Assembly (NCBI GenBank): GCA_019745325.1
Contig: JAIETK010000019.1
Location: 1 to 64,000, forward strand
Direction: 5' to 3'
DNA: 64,000 nucleotides
Origin: Nitrosomonas sp.
GTDB taxonomy: Bacteria > Pseudomonadota > Gammaproteobacteria > Burkholderiales > Nitrosomonadaceae
Part shown: piece after piece, positions 19,650 through 29,716 of the stretch
Layout of the letters: each line of letters opens with the position of its first letter
Numbering within the stretch: the first letter of the stretch is position 1
Notes under the pieces: model-generated
What the model was told of the DNA's origin: nothing
Database searches by the model: none
Seen by the model: the letters and a program-made list of their open reading frames with translations, nothing else
Program-made: the position numbers and the translations under genes

Positions 19650-19692
19650 TGAAGAATCCTATCTTAAACTATAAATAAATTATGAGGTTAAT

Positions 19693-20289
19693 ATGAAACT
19701 ATCTAAACATATTGCATTGCTTTACCTCGCTTCAAGCTTTTTGCTGGCCGGTTCTTCCTTATCCGTTTTCGCTGCGCCTCCTGTAATGAGCGTGACCGGA
19801 AGTGTGGATGCTAATGTTACGAATAATGTGAGGGTTATCAATCCCGACGGTGGTGCACTCGATGTCCGTATTCAACCCAGAAGAAGTGCTTATGCATTAT
19901 TGTTAAATGCAACTGCTAGGCCAGGAGAAGGAGGAAATACTAGTACGTTACCAATACCATTTGATTCATACATCGTTGGCATTAATTTCATAATAGTTAG
20001 TCACAATTCGGCTTCATGTTTTACATCAGTCTCATATAATCATGGCGCAGAAATTCCTGAAGGCGCTAATACCGGTGAAATTGCAGGCACTGGATTTGCA
20101 TCTGATGATAGTAGATACGTTAATCCTCTCTCCATAACGAATTCAGAATACATCTTAATACCCAATATGTTCATAAAAGGTGGGGATGAATTATTGTTGT
20201 TTGCTGCAATAAACAACTTAGAATTTGGCTCAACAGCTCCAAATTGCTTTGTAAAGGCACAGATCTATTTAATACCAGCTGACAAGTAA
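19693..20289 (+). CDS. Secreted protein of unknown function
   Basis: 198 aa with a clear signal peptide (KHIALLYLASSFLLAGSSLSVFA-AP). The mature part is rich in beta-forming segments, with two Cys (one in ASCFTSVSY, one in APNCFVKA) that could form a disulfide. No family recognised. It starts 43 bp after the DUF1566 gene and is probably co-transcribed with it. The following 292 bp up to the Tc toxin contain no gene and no evident terminator. Confidence 0.6.
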   Translation: MKLSKHIALLYLASSFLLAGSSLSVFAAPPVMSVTGSVDANVTNNVRVINPDGGALDVRIQPRRSAYALLLNATARPGEGGNTSTLPIPFDSYIVGINFIIVSHNSASCFTSVSYNHGAEIPEGANTGEIAGTGFASDDSRYVNPLSITNSEYILIPNMFIKGGDELLLFAAINNLEFGSTAPNCFVKAQIYLIPADK

Positions 20290-20581
20290 ACTTAACTTTT
20301 TTCTACTTTCTGGCTCATCAGTCAATATAAGTTATTTGCGCTGGCGAGTTAGAAACAACAAATGAATCAGAACTTCGCCAGCCATTACTGATTCGGTGAT
20401 ATGAAGAACATGAATTTACCTTGCCGGAATGCATGGATTTGAGTTTCTGAGACATTTAATTACGGGTTACTGAAAAATGTTCGGTTTCGCTACTGGCTGG
20501 GGTGTTGTGGCGTAAAAAGATTGGTATTTGCTGTTGACAACCTCTTAAGCACACTGGCAGGAATGATTTGAGGAGATCCAA

Positions 20582-23500
20582 GTGGAAAGCAAAACCGACA
20601 AAGCCTCAAGTAAAGGCGGTGAAGCAACCGAAAACTCCTTTACGTTATCCGCACAAAAAATAGAACTCCCAAAAGGCGGGGGTATGATCCGTGGCATAGG
20701 GGAGAAGTTCGCCGCTAATCCGGTAACCGGTACGGGTTCCATGACAGTGCCGATTGCCACCAGTCCGGGGCGCAATGGTTTTGGGCCCGTACTGTCGCTT
20801 TCCTATGATTCCGCCTCAGGCAACGGGCCGTTCGGTTTCGGTTGGAATTTGTCACTGCCTTCCATTACCCGCAAAACCGACAAAGGCTTACCGCAGTACC
20901 TGGATGGACATGACCAGCAGCAGGATTCGGATACCTTTATTCTCTCCGGTGCGGAAGATCTGGTGCCGGTATTGAGTGATGATCGCGATGTCGATGGCAT
21001 AATCTACCGCATTCATCGCTACCGTCCCCGTATTGAAGGCTTGTTCGCGCAGATCGAGCGCTGGGCGAATGTTAGTGAGCCTAATGATGTGCATTGGCGT
21101 TCCATTTCCAAAGACAATATCCTCACACTCTATGGCAGGGATAGCCAGTCGCGCATCGTTGATCCCGCCAATCCACAACGAATTTTCAGTTGGCTCATCT
21201 GTGAAACGCGCGATGACAAAGGCAATGCCATTTTGTACGACTACCGTCAGGAAGATGAGGCACGAGTCGACCTGATGCAAGTCAACGAACGCAACCGGTC
21301 ACGCACAGCCAATCGGTATATCAAGCGCATTCGCTATGGCAATCAGAAAACGCTGCTCATCGATGGCCGTCGCCCCGTCTTTCTGTCTGCAGCCCAACTC
21401 GAAACAACCCACTGGCTGTTCGAAGTGGTCTTCGATTATGGCGAAGATCATTATCGGGTTCTTTCAGATGCGATCCAGCGTCCACGTGTGGAGGCTGCCG
21501 CTGAATCAGCGAATCCATCCTGGCCGGTACGCCTCGATCCATTCTCCGCTTACCGCGCCGGTTTTGAAGTGCGTACCTATCGCCGCTGCCAGCGCGTACT
21601 CATGTTCCACCACTTTGCCGAATTGGGCGATTATCCTTATCTCGTACGCTCCACCGAGTTCAATTACAACGATTTTGAATACGCTGACGACACACTGCCC
21701 AATCCTTTGGATGAACTGAAGCACGCAGGCAGCACCCGCTTCGCCACGTTCATCCAAAGCGTCACGCAATCCGGCTATCTAGTTGATGACTCCGTATCGG
21801 GCGACAATACCAGCTTGGATGAGCGCTTCAGAAAATACACCTACTTCAAGAAATCGCTGCCGCCGCTGCAATTCAAATACAGCAAAGCAAAAATTCAGGA
21901 AACGGTCAGCGAACTGGATGCCGCAAGCCTGGAAAATCTGCCTATCGGGCTGGATGGCAGCAACTATCAATGGGTCGATTTGGATGGTGAGGGCGTGACC
22001 GGGATATTGACCGAGCAAGCCAATGCCTGGTTCTATAAACATAACCTTGGCAGCGGCAAATTCGGCCCAATGCAACTTGTTGCACGCCAACCGTCGCTGG
22101 CGGCACTCAGCGGTGGACGTCAGCAACTGCTCGATCTGGCCGGCGATGGCCAGCTCGATCTGGTGGCATTCGATGGTCCCACCCCCGGTTTTTATGAGCG
22201 TACTCACGATGAAGATTGGGAACTTCGCCGGCCTTTCAAAACGCTGCCCAATATTCCCTGGGGTGAACCCAATCTGAAATTCATCGATCTTAACGGTGAC
22301 GGTCATGCCGATATCCTTATCAGCGAACACCAAGCGTTCACCTGGCATCCGTCACTGGCGGAAGACGGCTTCGCCCCCGCCCGGCAAGTGGCACAGCCGC
22401 TGGATGAAGAACAAGGCCCCCGGCTGGTATTTGCCGATGGCACGCAATCCATCTACCTGGCCGACATGTGTGGCGATGGTCTGACCGATCTGGTGCGCAT
22501 CCGCAACGGCGAAATCTGTTACTGGCCCAATATCGGCTATGGCCATTTTGGCGCCAAAGTGACCATGGATAATGCACCCTGGTTCGATCATCCCGACCAG
22601 TTCAGTCAGCAGCGCATCCGTTTGGCGGATATCGACGGTTCCGGCGCCAATGATATTCTTTATCTGCACCGTGACGGTGTGCGGCTGTATTTCAACCAAT
22701 CCGGTAACCGCTGGAGCGCACTGCATCGCCTGCATCCATTTCCCGGGATCGACAACCTGACTTCAGTCATGACTGCCGACCTGCTCGGCAACGGTACTGC
22801 CTGTCTGGTGTGGTCTTCTTCTTTACCTGGTGACAGTAGACGCCCGCTGCGCTATCTCGATTTGATAGGCGGGGAAAAACCACATCTGCTGATCGAGGTT
22901 AACAACAATCTCGGTGCAACCACCAAAATTCAATACACCGCGTCCACCAAGTTTTATCTCGCCGACAAGGCCGCGGGCACGCCCTGGATTACCAAACTGC
23001 CGTTTCCTGTACATGTGGTCGAACAACTCATTGTCGAAGATAGCTGGCGCGAGACGTGTTTTACCAGCCGCTACAGCTACCATCATGGCTATTTTGACGG
23101 ACATGAGCGCGAGTTCCGTGGCTTTGGCCGGGTCGAACAGGTGGATGTCGAACATTATGGTGAATTTGCCGCAGGCAATGCGGCCAGTCCCTACATTATT
23201 ACGGATGAAAATGAGAGAAAGAAACTTTACCAGCCACCCATCAAAACCATCACCTGGTTCCATACCGGCGCATTTCTGAACCGCGAGCGCATCCTGTCGC
23301 AATTCCAGAAGGAATACTTCCGATCCGGCCGTTTTACTGAAAATGTCCTGCCGGAGCCCGATCTGGCCGCGCAGAATCTATCCGTGGACGAATGGCGCGA
23401 AGCGCTGCGTGCTTGCAAAGGCATGATGCTACGCCAGGAAATTTTTGAACTGGACGTGGATGCCTTGGCACGAGGCGAAGAGCAACGCGTCAAGCTGTTT

Positions 23501-26500
23501 TCCACCGCCTATCACAATTGCCACATTCAGCGGTTGCAACCCCGTGCGGACAATCGCCATGCGGTTTTTCTGGTCACCGAAAGCGAAGCCATCACCTATC
23601 ACTATGAGCTCGATTTTCGTCAAGACAGCCGCCCCGATCCACGCATTGCTCACACACTGAATCTGCGTGCCGATCAATTCGGCAATGTATTGGAATCCGT
23701 TGCCGTGGCCTATCCCCGTAGCGGGCGGCATACCGAAACAGATACTGCGCTGTTGCCCGCCGACACGCTTGACCGTATCCGTGAAGTACAAGACAAGCCC
23801 CACCTGGTCTATAGCGAAAACCGCTTCACTGAGGATATCGACGATCCGCACGATCCCGATAATCCACCTGATCCCGACAATCACCGCCTGCCGCTGCCTT
23901 ACGAAGTCAGGACGTACGAGCTGACCGGTCTCGAACTGGAAGCAGGCGAATTTTATTCCCTGACCGGCCTCCGGCAAGCGCCGATTGCCGACCCTGCCAA
24001 CGAACTACCGTATCACCAGCTCACGGGATCAGGGGGCTTGCAAAAACGCTGTGTTGAACATGTGCGCATGCTGTATTTCGACCGCAACCTGCGCGATGCT
24101 CTGCCGCTGGGAAAACACAACACGCTGGCATTACCCTATGAAACCTACAAACTCGCACTGACGGAAGACTTGCTGGAAGCGATCCTGAGCGAGAAGCTGA
24201 ACGATCTGCAAGATTCCGGCGAGAACCGCCATGCCATGCTCGATCGCGTCCTGGACAGTGGCGGCTATCATCACTTCCCGGATGATCCGGATCGCCGCTG
24301 GTGGATACGCTCCGGCATTGCCAGGTTTGTTTTGGAAGACGATCAACACGCGGCACGACACTTCTTCTTGCCCGAGCGCTACATCGACCCGTTCAATAAC
24401 GAAACCGTGCTGGAATACGACGCCCACTACGATCTTTTTATCCGCTCCAGCCGCGACCCGATGGATAATGAAACAGCCATCGAAGCCTTCGATTACCGCG
24501 TGCTCGCGCCCAGCCGGATACGCGATATCAACGACAATCTGACCGAAGTGGCATTCGATATTCTCGGCTTGCCTGCCGCCGTGGCACTCAAAGGCAAACA
24601 GGATAGAAACGAAGGCGACAATCTGGATCCTATGCCGCCCGACCTGGATACCGCAACTCTGATCCGTTTCTTCACCGGCGACTACAGCGAGACCGAAGCC
24701 CGCACATTGCTCGGTAATGCCACCGCGCGCCATCTGTATTATTTTGGCGAGCAACGCATTGATGGCAAAATGGTTTACGGCAATCACCCGGCCTGCGCAG
24801 CTGGCCTGATGCGCGAGACGCACGTCGCCGCTCCAGGCGGTATTGATAGTAAGCTGCAAGTAAAAATCGAATACAGCGACGGCATGGGGCAGGTGCTGAT
24901 GGCCAAGGCCAAAGCCAAAGCCGAAGGCGGTCCTGTTCACGGTGTCACGCCCCATCCGGCGCTACGCTGGATTACCAGCGGCAAAACCATCCTCAACAAC
25001 AAAGGCAAGCCGGTCAAGCAATACGAACCGTATTTCACCGTTTCTCAACGATTTGAAGAACCGGCAGAAGTCGGCGTCACACCCATCCTGTATTACGACG
25101 CGGCAGGCCGCCTCATCCGCACCGAAGCGCCGGACGGCAGTTACAGCCGGGTGGAATTCACGCCCTGGTTCATGGCAAGCTGGGACGCGAACGATACGGT
25201 GCTTGAAGATGGAAATGCCTGGTATGCGGCGCAGAATCCGCTTGATCACACGATCTCCATACCGACCGATTTGACCGGTCAGCCTTTGGCCACGCCGCAG
25301 CAGCAGGCGGCCTGGCTGGCGGCGCAGCATGCCGATACACCCACGACTGTTTTTCTGGATAGTTTAGGCCGGGAAGTGATCAGTGTTGCCCATAACCGGT
25401 ATCGGGATGGCGATGGTGTAATGCGTAATGAAAAATATGCCACCTACACCCACCTTGATGCCGAAGGCAAACCGCTATGGATACGCGATGCACGCGGCAA
25501 CCGGGTCATGGAATATATCAAGCACAACCTATCCGGCACCGAGCCGGCCTATTTTCCTGCCTACGACATTGCGGGCAACCTGCTGTTCCAGCACAGCATG
25601 GACGGCGGCGACCGCTGGATGCTGATGGATGCCACCGGTCAGCCGCATTACGCGTGGGATGAGAATGAGCGTACCGGCGCGAATGGTGAGACTTCACTGG
25701 AACATCGCATCTATCACACCACCTACGACCCACTGCGCCGCCCGCTGGAACAGCGTTTGCAGATTGATGCACCAGACTGGCAGGTAACGGAACGGCTTAT
25801 CTATGGCGAAAGCTTCGGAGCAGAGGCGAAAGACCGCAATTTACGCGGACAGATTTACCAGCACTACGATCCCAGCGGCTTGATCACCAATCAGTTATTT
25901 GACTTCAAAGGCAACCTGCTCGAAGTGACGCGCCAGCTCGCCAGTGCTTATACCGCCTCGATCATCGATTGGCCGGAAAATCCACCGCCGAGTGCGTTTG
26001 AACGGGAAACCTTCACCCAGCGCACGCAATACGACGCGCTCAACCGCATGGTCCGATTGGAAAATTGGCATCGGGCAGGTCGTCCACCGGCGGTGTATCT
26101 CCCGCAGTATAACCAGCGCGGGTTGTTGCAAAGCGAAACCCTAACCGTGCAGGGAAGAGTTACCCAAGACGCTGTTCTCAACATCGAATACGACGCCAAA
26201 GGCCAGCGGATGCTGATCGAATGTGGCAACGGCACGATAACCCGTTACCACTATGACGAGAAAACCTTCCGGCTGATGCAATTGCGGACGGCCAAACCTG
26301 TTGCCGATGTTCCTTTGCCATCGCCACCCAGTGATCAAGGCAGCTTTAATGTGCTGCAAAATTTGTATTACACCTATGATCCTTCCGGCAATATCACGGA
26401 AATCCATGACAATGCCTACCAGCCCGAGTTCTTCCAGAACCAAATCATCGAGCCGCGCAGCCGCTACACCTACGATGCGCTCTACCGGCTGATCGAAGCT

Positions 26501-28408
26501 AAAGGGCGAGAGAATGGAGCGGCTGTCGGTGCGCCCAATCATATTGTGACACACAGCCCGGAGGTGACTTTTGCAGTGACTGCTCCAAACGCACTTCGCA
26601 ACTATACCCAGCGCTACGACTACGATCCGGTTGGCAACATCAGGATGATGCAGCATAGCGCGGGGATAGGCAGTTGGACGCGGCGTTACGATTATGCCGA
26701 CGACAGTAATCGCTTGACTCGCACCCATACCAACAACCCTGCGGAAACGGTCGATTATCGTTATGACATCCACGGTAGCATGTTAAACATCGCCAACGTG
26801 GACCCCGGCAGATTCCTGCGCTGGGATACGCGCGACATGATCCATGCGCTCGATCTGGGTGGAGGCGGCTGGGCTTATTACCAGTATGACAGCAACAAGC
26901 AGCGCACGCGCAAGCGCATCGAGCGTCTTGACAGCCATACCGTGGAAGAACGCTTCTATCTCGGCGGCATGGAATGGTATCGGCGCTGGCTCAATGGCAA
27001 CCTGGTAGAAGAAATCGAAACGCATCATCTGTTTGTCGATGATCAGCGGGTGTTGATGGTGGAGGATGTGCAGCTTTCAGGTACAACTGGCTTGCCAGCA
27101 GGCGTGCTGGATCGCTATCAGTACAGTAATCACCTGGGTTCGGTGGGATTGGAGTTGGACGCGGATAGAAATGTGATTTCGTATGAGGAATATCATCCGT
27201 ATGGGACGACGGCATATCAGGCGTATGGGTCGGAAGTGAAGGCGGTTGCCAAGCGGTATCGGTATACGGGGATGGAGCGGGATGAAGAGAGCGGGTTGAG
27301 TTATCACACGGCTAGGTATTATTTGCCTTGGTTGGGGAGGTGGGGGAGTTGTGATCCGATTGGTATAAGAGGTGGAATTAACCTGTTTAACTACAATAAA
27401 AATAATCCTGTTAACTTGATTGACCTAACTGGTACTCAATCAAGAGAATATCAACCCCGTTTGTATCAAGATGCCTTCCCCCCTGGAGGAATGCCACAAC
27501 CTGGAGAAAATTATGGTCCCCCTAGATCAATAGATGTTGACCCTACAACTGTATCATCAACTTTAACTTCTATCAGCCCCATACCTGGTTGGAGAGGAAC
27601 AGCATATGAATGGGCTAGAGGGCAAGAAGGACAAGATGAGAGCTGGTTTATACTCAGACGACCTGTCAGTGGTGGGGAATGGGAAGTTTTTTGCCGAAAC
27701 TGTGAAGGTGATACTGCTAATGCTACGGATGATATTGATTATGCAGTGGATATTGCTACTTCTGGTAGTAGTTTTCTGGCAAGAAGAGTAATTTCCGCTA
27801 TCGCACGTGAGGGAGCAGAAGAGGTTGCAGAACGTATTGTACGTGAGGGAACGGAAGAGGTTGCAGAACGTATTGTACGTGAGGGAACGGAAGAAGGTAC
27901 AGAACGTATTGTGAGTGCAGGGACAGCAAGAGGCTCTGTCGAAGCATTGTTAACGGCGCGAGCGGAAGCAGCAAGATTTCTTCACAATAGAGTATCAACT
28001 ATAACCCGGGAGGCAAACGAACGTCTGGCGAATGCAATTATTCAAGGAGATAGACAATTTTTAGAGCGTTATTTACGTAGCCAAAGAGGAAGTGTAGTAC
28101 GGGTAGATCAATTGCTAGATCCAAATTTTAGACATAGAGCTCGGATTTATGGCCAAGCACTTGAGCGCATGATTGTCGAAGGTATTGCGTCAGATAGTAC
28201 GCTCAGCGGTTTACTGCGACATACTGGAAATATAGCAACTTATGGTGCAAGAGGACGTCCAGATTTTAACATTGTGAGTGGACCGTTACGTGGTTGGTTT
28301 ATAGACCTTACAACGCATAGAGCAGCTGCAGCACATGTTGCTCGTGGTTATGGCGAACGGCAAACAATACATATTTTGTATTCTCGGCTTGCAACTTTAG
28401 GTTTTTAG
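20582..28408 (+). CDS. Tc toxin TcB-TcC fusion (SpvB / RHS protein with polymorphic C-terminal toxin)
   Basis: 2608 aa from GTG 20582, with AGGAG 6 nt upstream. Order of parts: SpvB-type N-terminus (about 35-300; GIGEKFAANPVTGTGSMTVP, SYDSASGNGPFGFGWNLSLP); FG-GAP/propeller-like repeats (about 455-720; LAGDGQLDLV, DLNGDGHADIL, DIDGSGANDIL) that in TcB dock onto TcA; TcdB middle domains; YD/RHS repeats to about 2220; the RHS-associated core (YRYTGMERDEESGLSYHTARYY at about 2226, then DPIG near 2258), whose Asp belongs to the self-cleaving protease of TcC. After NLIDLTG (about 2282) an unrelated, low-GC 325-aa tail follows, the presumed toxic payload. In many species B and C are separate genes; fusion is known in others. 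Frame is intact over 7.8 kb. Cargo activity is not assigned. Confidence 0.93.
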   Translation: MESKTDKASSKGGEATENSFTLSAQKIELPKGGGMIRGIGEKFAANPVTGTGSMTVPIATSPGRNGFGPVLSLSYDSASGNGPFGFGWNLSLPSITRKTDKGLPQYLDGHDQQQDSDTFILSGAEDLVPVLSDDRDVDGIIYRIHRYRPRIEGLFAQIERWANVSEPNDVHWRSISKDNILTLYGRDSQSRIVDPANPQRIFSWLICETRDDKGNAILYDYRQEDEARVDLMQVNERNRSRTANRYIKRIRYGNQKTLLIDGRRPVFLSAAQLETTHWLFEVVFDYGEDHYRVLSDAIQRPRVEAAAESANPSWPVRLDPFSAYRAGFEVRTYRRCQRVLMFHHFAELGDYPYLVRSTEFNYNDFEYADDTLPNPLDELKHAGSTRFATFIQSVTQSGYLVDDSVSGDNTSLDERFRKYTYFKKSLPPLQFKYSKAKIQETVSELDAASLENLPIGLDGSNYQWVDLDGEGVTGILTEQANAWFYKHNLGSGKFGPMQLVARQPSLAALSGGRQQLLDLAGDGQLDLVAFDGPTPGFYERTHDEDWELRRPFKTLPNIPWGEPNLKFIDLNGDGHADILISEHQAFTWHPSLAEDGFAPARQVAQPLDEEQGPRLVFADGTQSIYLADMCGDGLTDLVRIRNGEICYWPNIGYGHFGAKVTMDNAPWFDHPDQFSQQRIRLADIDGSGANDILYLHRDGVRLYFNQSGNRWSALHRLHPFPGIDNLTSVMTADLLGNGTACLVWSSSLPGDSRRPLRYLDLIGGEKPHLLIEVNNNLGATTKIQYTASTKFYLADKAAGTPWITKLPFPVHVVEQLIVEDSWRETCFTSRYSYHHGYFDGHEREFRGFGRVEQVDVEHYGEFAAGNAASPYIITDENERKKLYQPPIKTITWFHTGAFLNRERILSQFQKEYFRSGRFTENVLPEPDLAAQNLSVDEWREALRACKGMMLRQEIFELDVDALARGEEQRVKLFSTAYHNCHIQRLQPRADNRHAVFLVTESEAITYHYELDFRQDSRPDPRIAHTLNLRADQFGNVLESVAVAYPRSGRHTETDTALLPADTLDRIREVQDKPHLVYSENRFTEDIDDPHDPDNPPDPDNHRLPLPYEVRTYELTGLELEAGEFYSLTGLRQAPIADPANELPYHQLTGSGGLQKRCVEHVRMLYFDRNLRDALPLGKHNTLALPYETYKLALTEDLLEAILSEKLNDLQDSGENRHAMLDRVLDSGGYHHFPDDPDRRWWIRSGIARFVLEDDQHAARHFFLPERYIDPFNNETVLEYDAHYDLFIRSSRDPMDNETAIEAFDYRVLAPSRIRDINDNLTEVAFDILGLPAAVALKGKQDRNEGDNLDPMPPDLDTATLIRFFTGDYSETEARTLLGNATARHLYYFGEQRIDGKMVYGNHPACAAGLMRETHVAAPGGIDSKLQVKIEYSDGMGQVLMAKAKAKAEGGPVHGVTPHPALRWITSGKTILNNKGKPVKQYEPYFTVSQRFEEPAEVGVTPILYYDAAGRLIRTEAPDGSYSRVEFTPWFMASWDANDTVLEDGNAWYAAQNPLDHTISIPTDLTGQPLATPQQQAAWLAAQHADTPTTVFLDSLGREVISVAHNRYRDGDGVMRNEKYATYTHLDAEGKPLWIRDARGNRVMEYIKHNLSGTEPAYFPAYDIAGNLLFQHSMDGGDRWMLMDATGQPHYAWDENERTGANGETSLEHRIYHTTYDPLRRPLEQRLQIDAPDWQVTERLIYGESFGAEAKDRNLRGQIYQHYDPSGLITNQLFDFKGNLLEVTRQLASAYTASIIDWPENPPPSAFERETFTQRTQYDALNRMVRLENWHRAGRPPAVYLPQYNQRGLLQSETLTVQGRVTQDAVLNIEYDAKGQRMLIECGNGTITRYHYDEKTFRLMQLRTAKPVADVPLPSPPSDQGSFNVLQNLYYTYDPSGNITEIHDNAYQPEFFQNQIIEPRSRYTYDALYRLIEAKGRENGAAVGAPNHIVTHSPEVTFAVTAPNALRNYTQRYDYDPVGNIRMMQHSAGIGSWTRRYDYADDSNRLTRTHTNNPAETVDYRYDIHGSMLNIANVDPGRFLRWDTRDMIHALDLGGGGWAYYQYDSNKQRTRKRIERLDSHTVEERFYLGGMEWYRRWLNGNLVEEIETHHLFVDDQRVLMVEDVQLSGTTGLPAGVLDRYQYSNHLGSVGLELDADRNVISYEEYHPYGTTAYQAYGSEVKAVAKRYRYTGMERDEESGLSYHTARYYLPWLGRWGSCDPIGIRGGINLFNYNKNNPVNLIDLTGTQSREYQPRLYQDAFPPGGMPQPGENYGPPRSIDVDPTTVSSTLTSISPIPGWRGTAYEWARGQEGQDESWFILRRPVSGGEWEVFCRNCEGDTANATDDIDYAVDIATSGSSFLARRVISAIAREGAEEVAERIVREGTEEVAERIVREGTEEGTERIVSAGTARGSVEALLTARAEAARFLHNRVSTITREANERLANAIIQGDRQFLERYLRSQRGSVVRVDQLLDPNFRHRARIYGQALERMIVEGIASDSTLSGLLRHTGNIATYGARGRPDFNIVSGPLRGWFIDLTTHRAAAAHVARGYGERQTIHILYSRLATLGF
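27805..27912 (+). repeat. Three tandem 36-bp repeats in the toxin tail
   Basis: Units 27805-27840, 27841-27876 and 27877-27912 are near identical. They encode three 12-aa repeats of the type REGTEEVAERIV, an amphipathic helix just before the effector-like end of the protein. Confidence 0.85.
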
Positions 28409-28428
28409 CAGCGTAGCAGCGTAGCCCG

Positions 28429-28577
28429 CGTAGGGCGGATACCATGAAATGGATTCCGCCGAATGAAACCAATGATCGGATTCCACATGCGGAACGACAT
28501 GTATGGTGAAAAATTTTGATGGTGTTTCGCCACGTGATTGTGGATTGGCGGATCACCCTGCGGGCATCCGCCCTACG
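28429..28577. repeat. REP-like inverted pair upstream of RAYT
   Basis: CGTAGGGCGGAT (28429-28440) is repeated inverted as ATCCGCCCTACG (28566-28577), with a further palindrome inside the right copy (GCGGAT...ATCCGC). This resembles REP/BIME units that accompany RAYT transposases, which fits the gene remnant immediately downstream. Confidence 0.7.
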
Positions 28578-28644
28578 TGAAACCGGTTATCTGGATGGAA
28601 CGGAAAATGATTGCGGCGTGTATGGTGAATGAGAAGGGGGATGG

Positions 28645-29178
28645 ATGCCGGATTATCGGCGTTACCGGGTGCCGGGCGGGACGTACTTTTTACGGTGAAT
28701 CTGCTGGAGCGGCGGCTGGATTTGCTGGTGCGGCATGTGGATGCGTTGCGTGCGGCGGTGCGCGCGACGCGAATGGCGCGGCCGTTTCATATCGATGCCT
28801 GGGTGGTGCTGCCCGATCATATGCATTGCGTCTGGACATTGCCGCCGGGGGATGACGATTATTCCAACCGCTGGAAAGCCATCAAGATTCGCTTCGTACG
28901 AGCATTGCCTCGTACCGAACGGCGTTCAGAGGTGCCGGATGGCCAAGGGGGAGCGGGGCATCTGGCAGCGGCGGTTCTGGGAGCACACCATCCGCAACGA
29001 AACCGATTATGCGCGGCATATCGACTACGTGCATTGGAATCCGGTTAAGCATGGTCATGTGCAGCGGGTGATGGACTGGCCTTATTCCAGTTTTCATCGT
29101 TATGCGAGAAACGGATTTTATCCAGAAAATTCGATGGATAGTGCACCGAATGAAGAACATCACGAATTTGGAGAATAA
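28645..29178 (+). pseudogene. REP-associated tyrosine transposase (RAYT), frameshifted
   Basis: Translation across three frames gives a typical RAYT: PDYRRYRVPGGTYF, then VNLLERRLDLLVRHVDALR, DAWVVLPDHMHCVWTLPPGD (the HUH-like HxH motif), YSNRWKAIKIRF, and KGERGIWQRRFWEHTIRNET, DYVHWNPVKHG, DWPYSSFHRY at the end. A one-base loss in the T-run near 28690 and a second shift near 28940 interrupt it. The family mobilises REP sequences; here it sits between the TcBC and TcA genes. The presence of both shifts suggests decay or sequencing error. Confidence 0.82.
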
Positions 29179-29276
29179 GAATCTCCGTAGATGAGAACCG
29201 CATACAGATTCCACTGAACAACAAGAAACTATGATTCGGAAGAGTTAATAGAAGGGAGCAGCAAAATGAGAGCCAA

Positions 29277-29615
29277 TTGAACCGTGGTCAGTTCAGGGAT
29301 CGTCCACCTCCCGTATTCGGATTCATCGCCGAGCCTATGGCCGCAAGTGTCATCTATCCAGCGGTCATGGCGTCCTGGAACTATATGGGCATGTATTTCT
29401 ACGACGAACGTTCCACGTCGACTGCTCTTTCTCTCGCCTCAGGCGTGTTTCCGGTTTTTGCCGGCTTTATGGTTCTGTACCAGAAAAAGTTGAAGCAGGA
29501 ACAAATCTGCTGGCAAGAAAAAGTAAAGAAACCGGCGCCTGCTACGGCACATTGCGCAAACTATTCGTCGTGCGATGTATCCGGGATGCTTGCAGCAAGC
29601 TCAGAGTTGAATTGA
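29277..29615 (+). CDS. Small predicted membrane protein between Tc genes
   Basis: 112 aa from a TTG at 29277. Two hydrophobic stretches are seen (PMAASVIYPAVMASWNYMGM and LASGVFPVFAGFMVLY), followed by a Lys-rich tail (QKKLKQEQ...KVKKPAP). A strong GAAGGGAG site sits before an ATG at 29266 that encodes only four codons and ends in a TGA overlapping this TTG, so translation would have to be coupled, or the start is damaged. Small membrane proteins with charged tails near Tc genes can be holin-like, but nothing here proves that. No family recognised. Confidence 0.4.
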   Translation: MNRGQFRDRPPPVFGFIAEPMAASVIYPAVMASWNYMGMYFYDERSTSTALSLASGVFPVFAGFMVLYQKKLKQEQICWQEKVKKPAPATAHCANYSSCDVSGMLAASSELN

Positions 29616-29716
29616 CACAAGATCTTGCATTTGCGCAAGTGTATTAAGTCTGAACTACTGCAGATTATTTCAAATAATCTGTTCAATACTAAACCTTAAT
29701 TAGCGGGAGACCCGAA

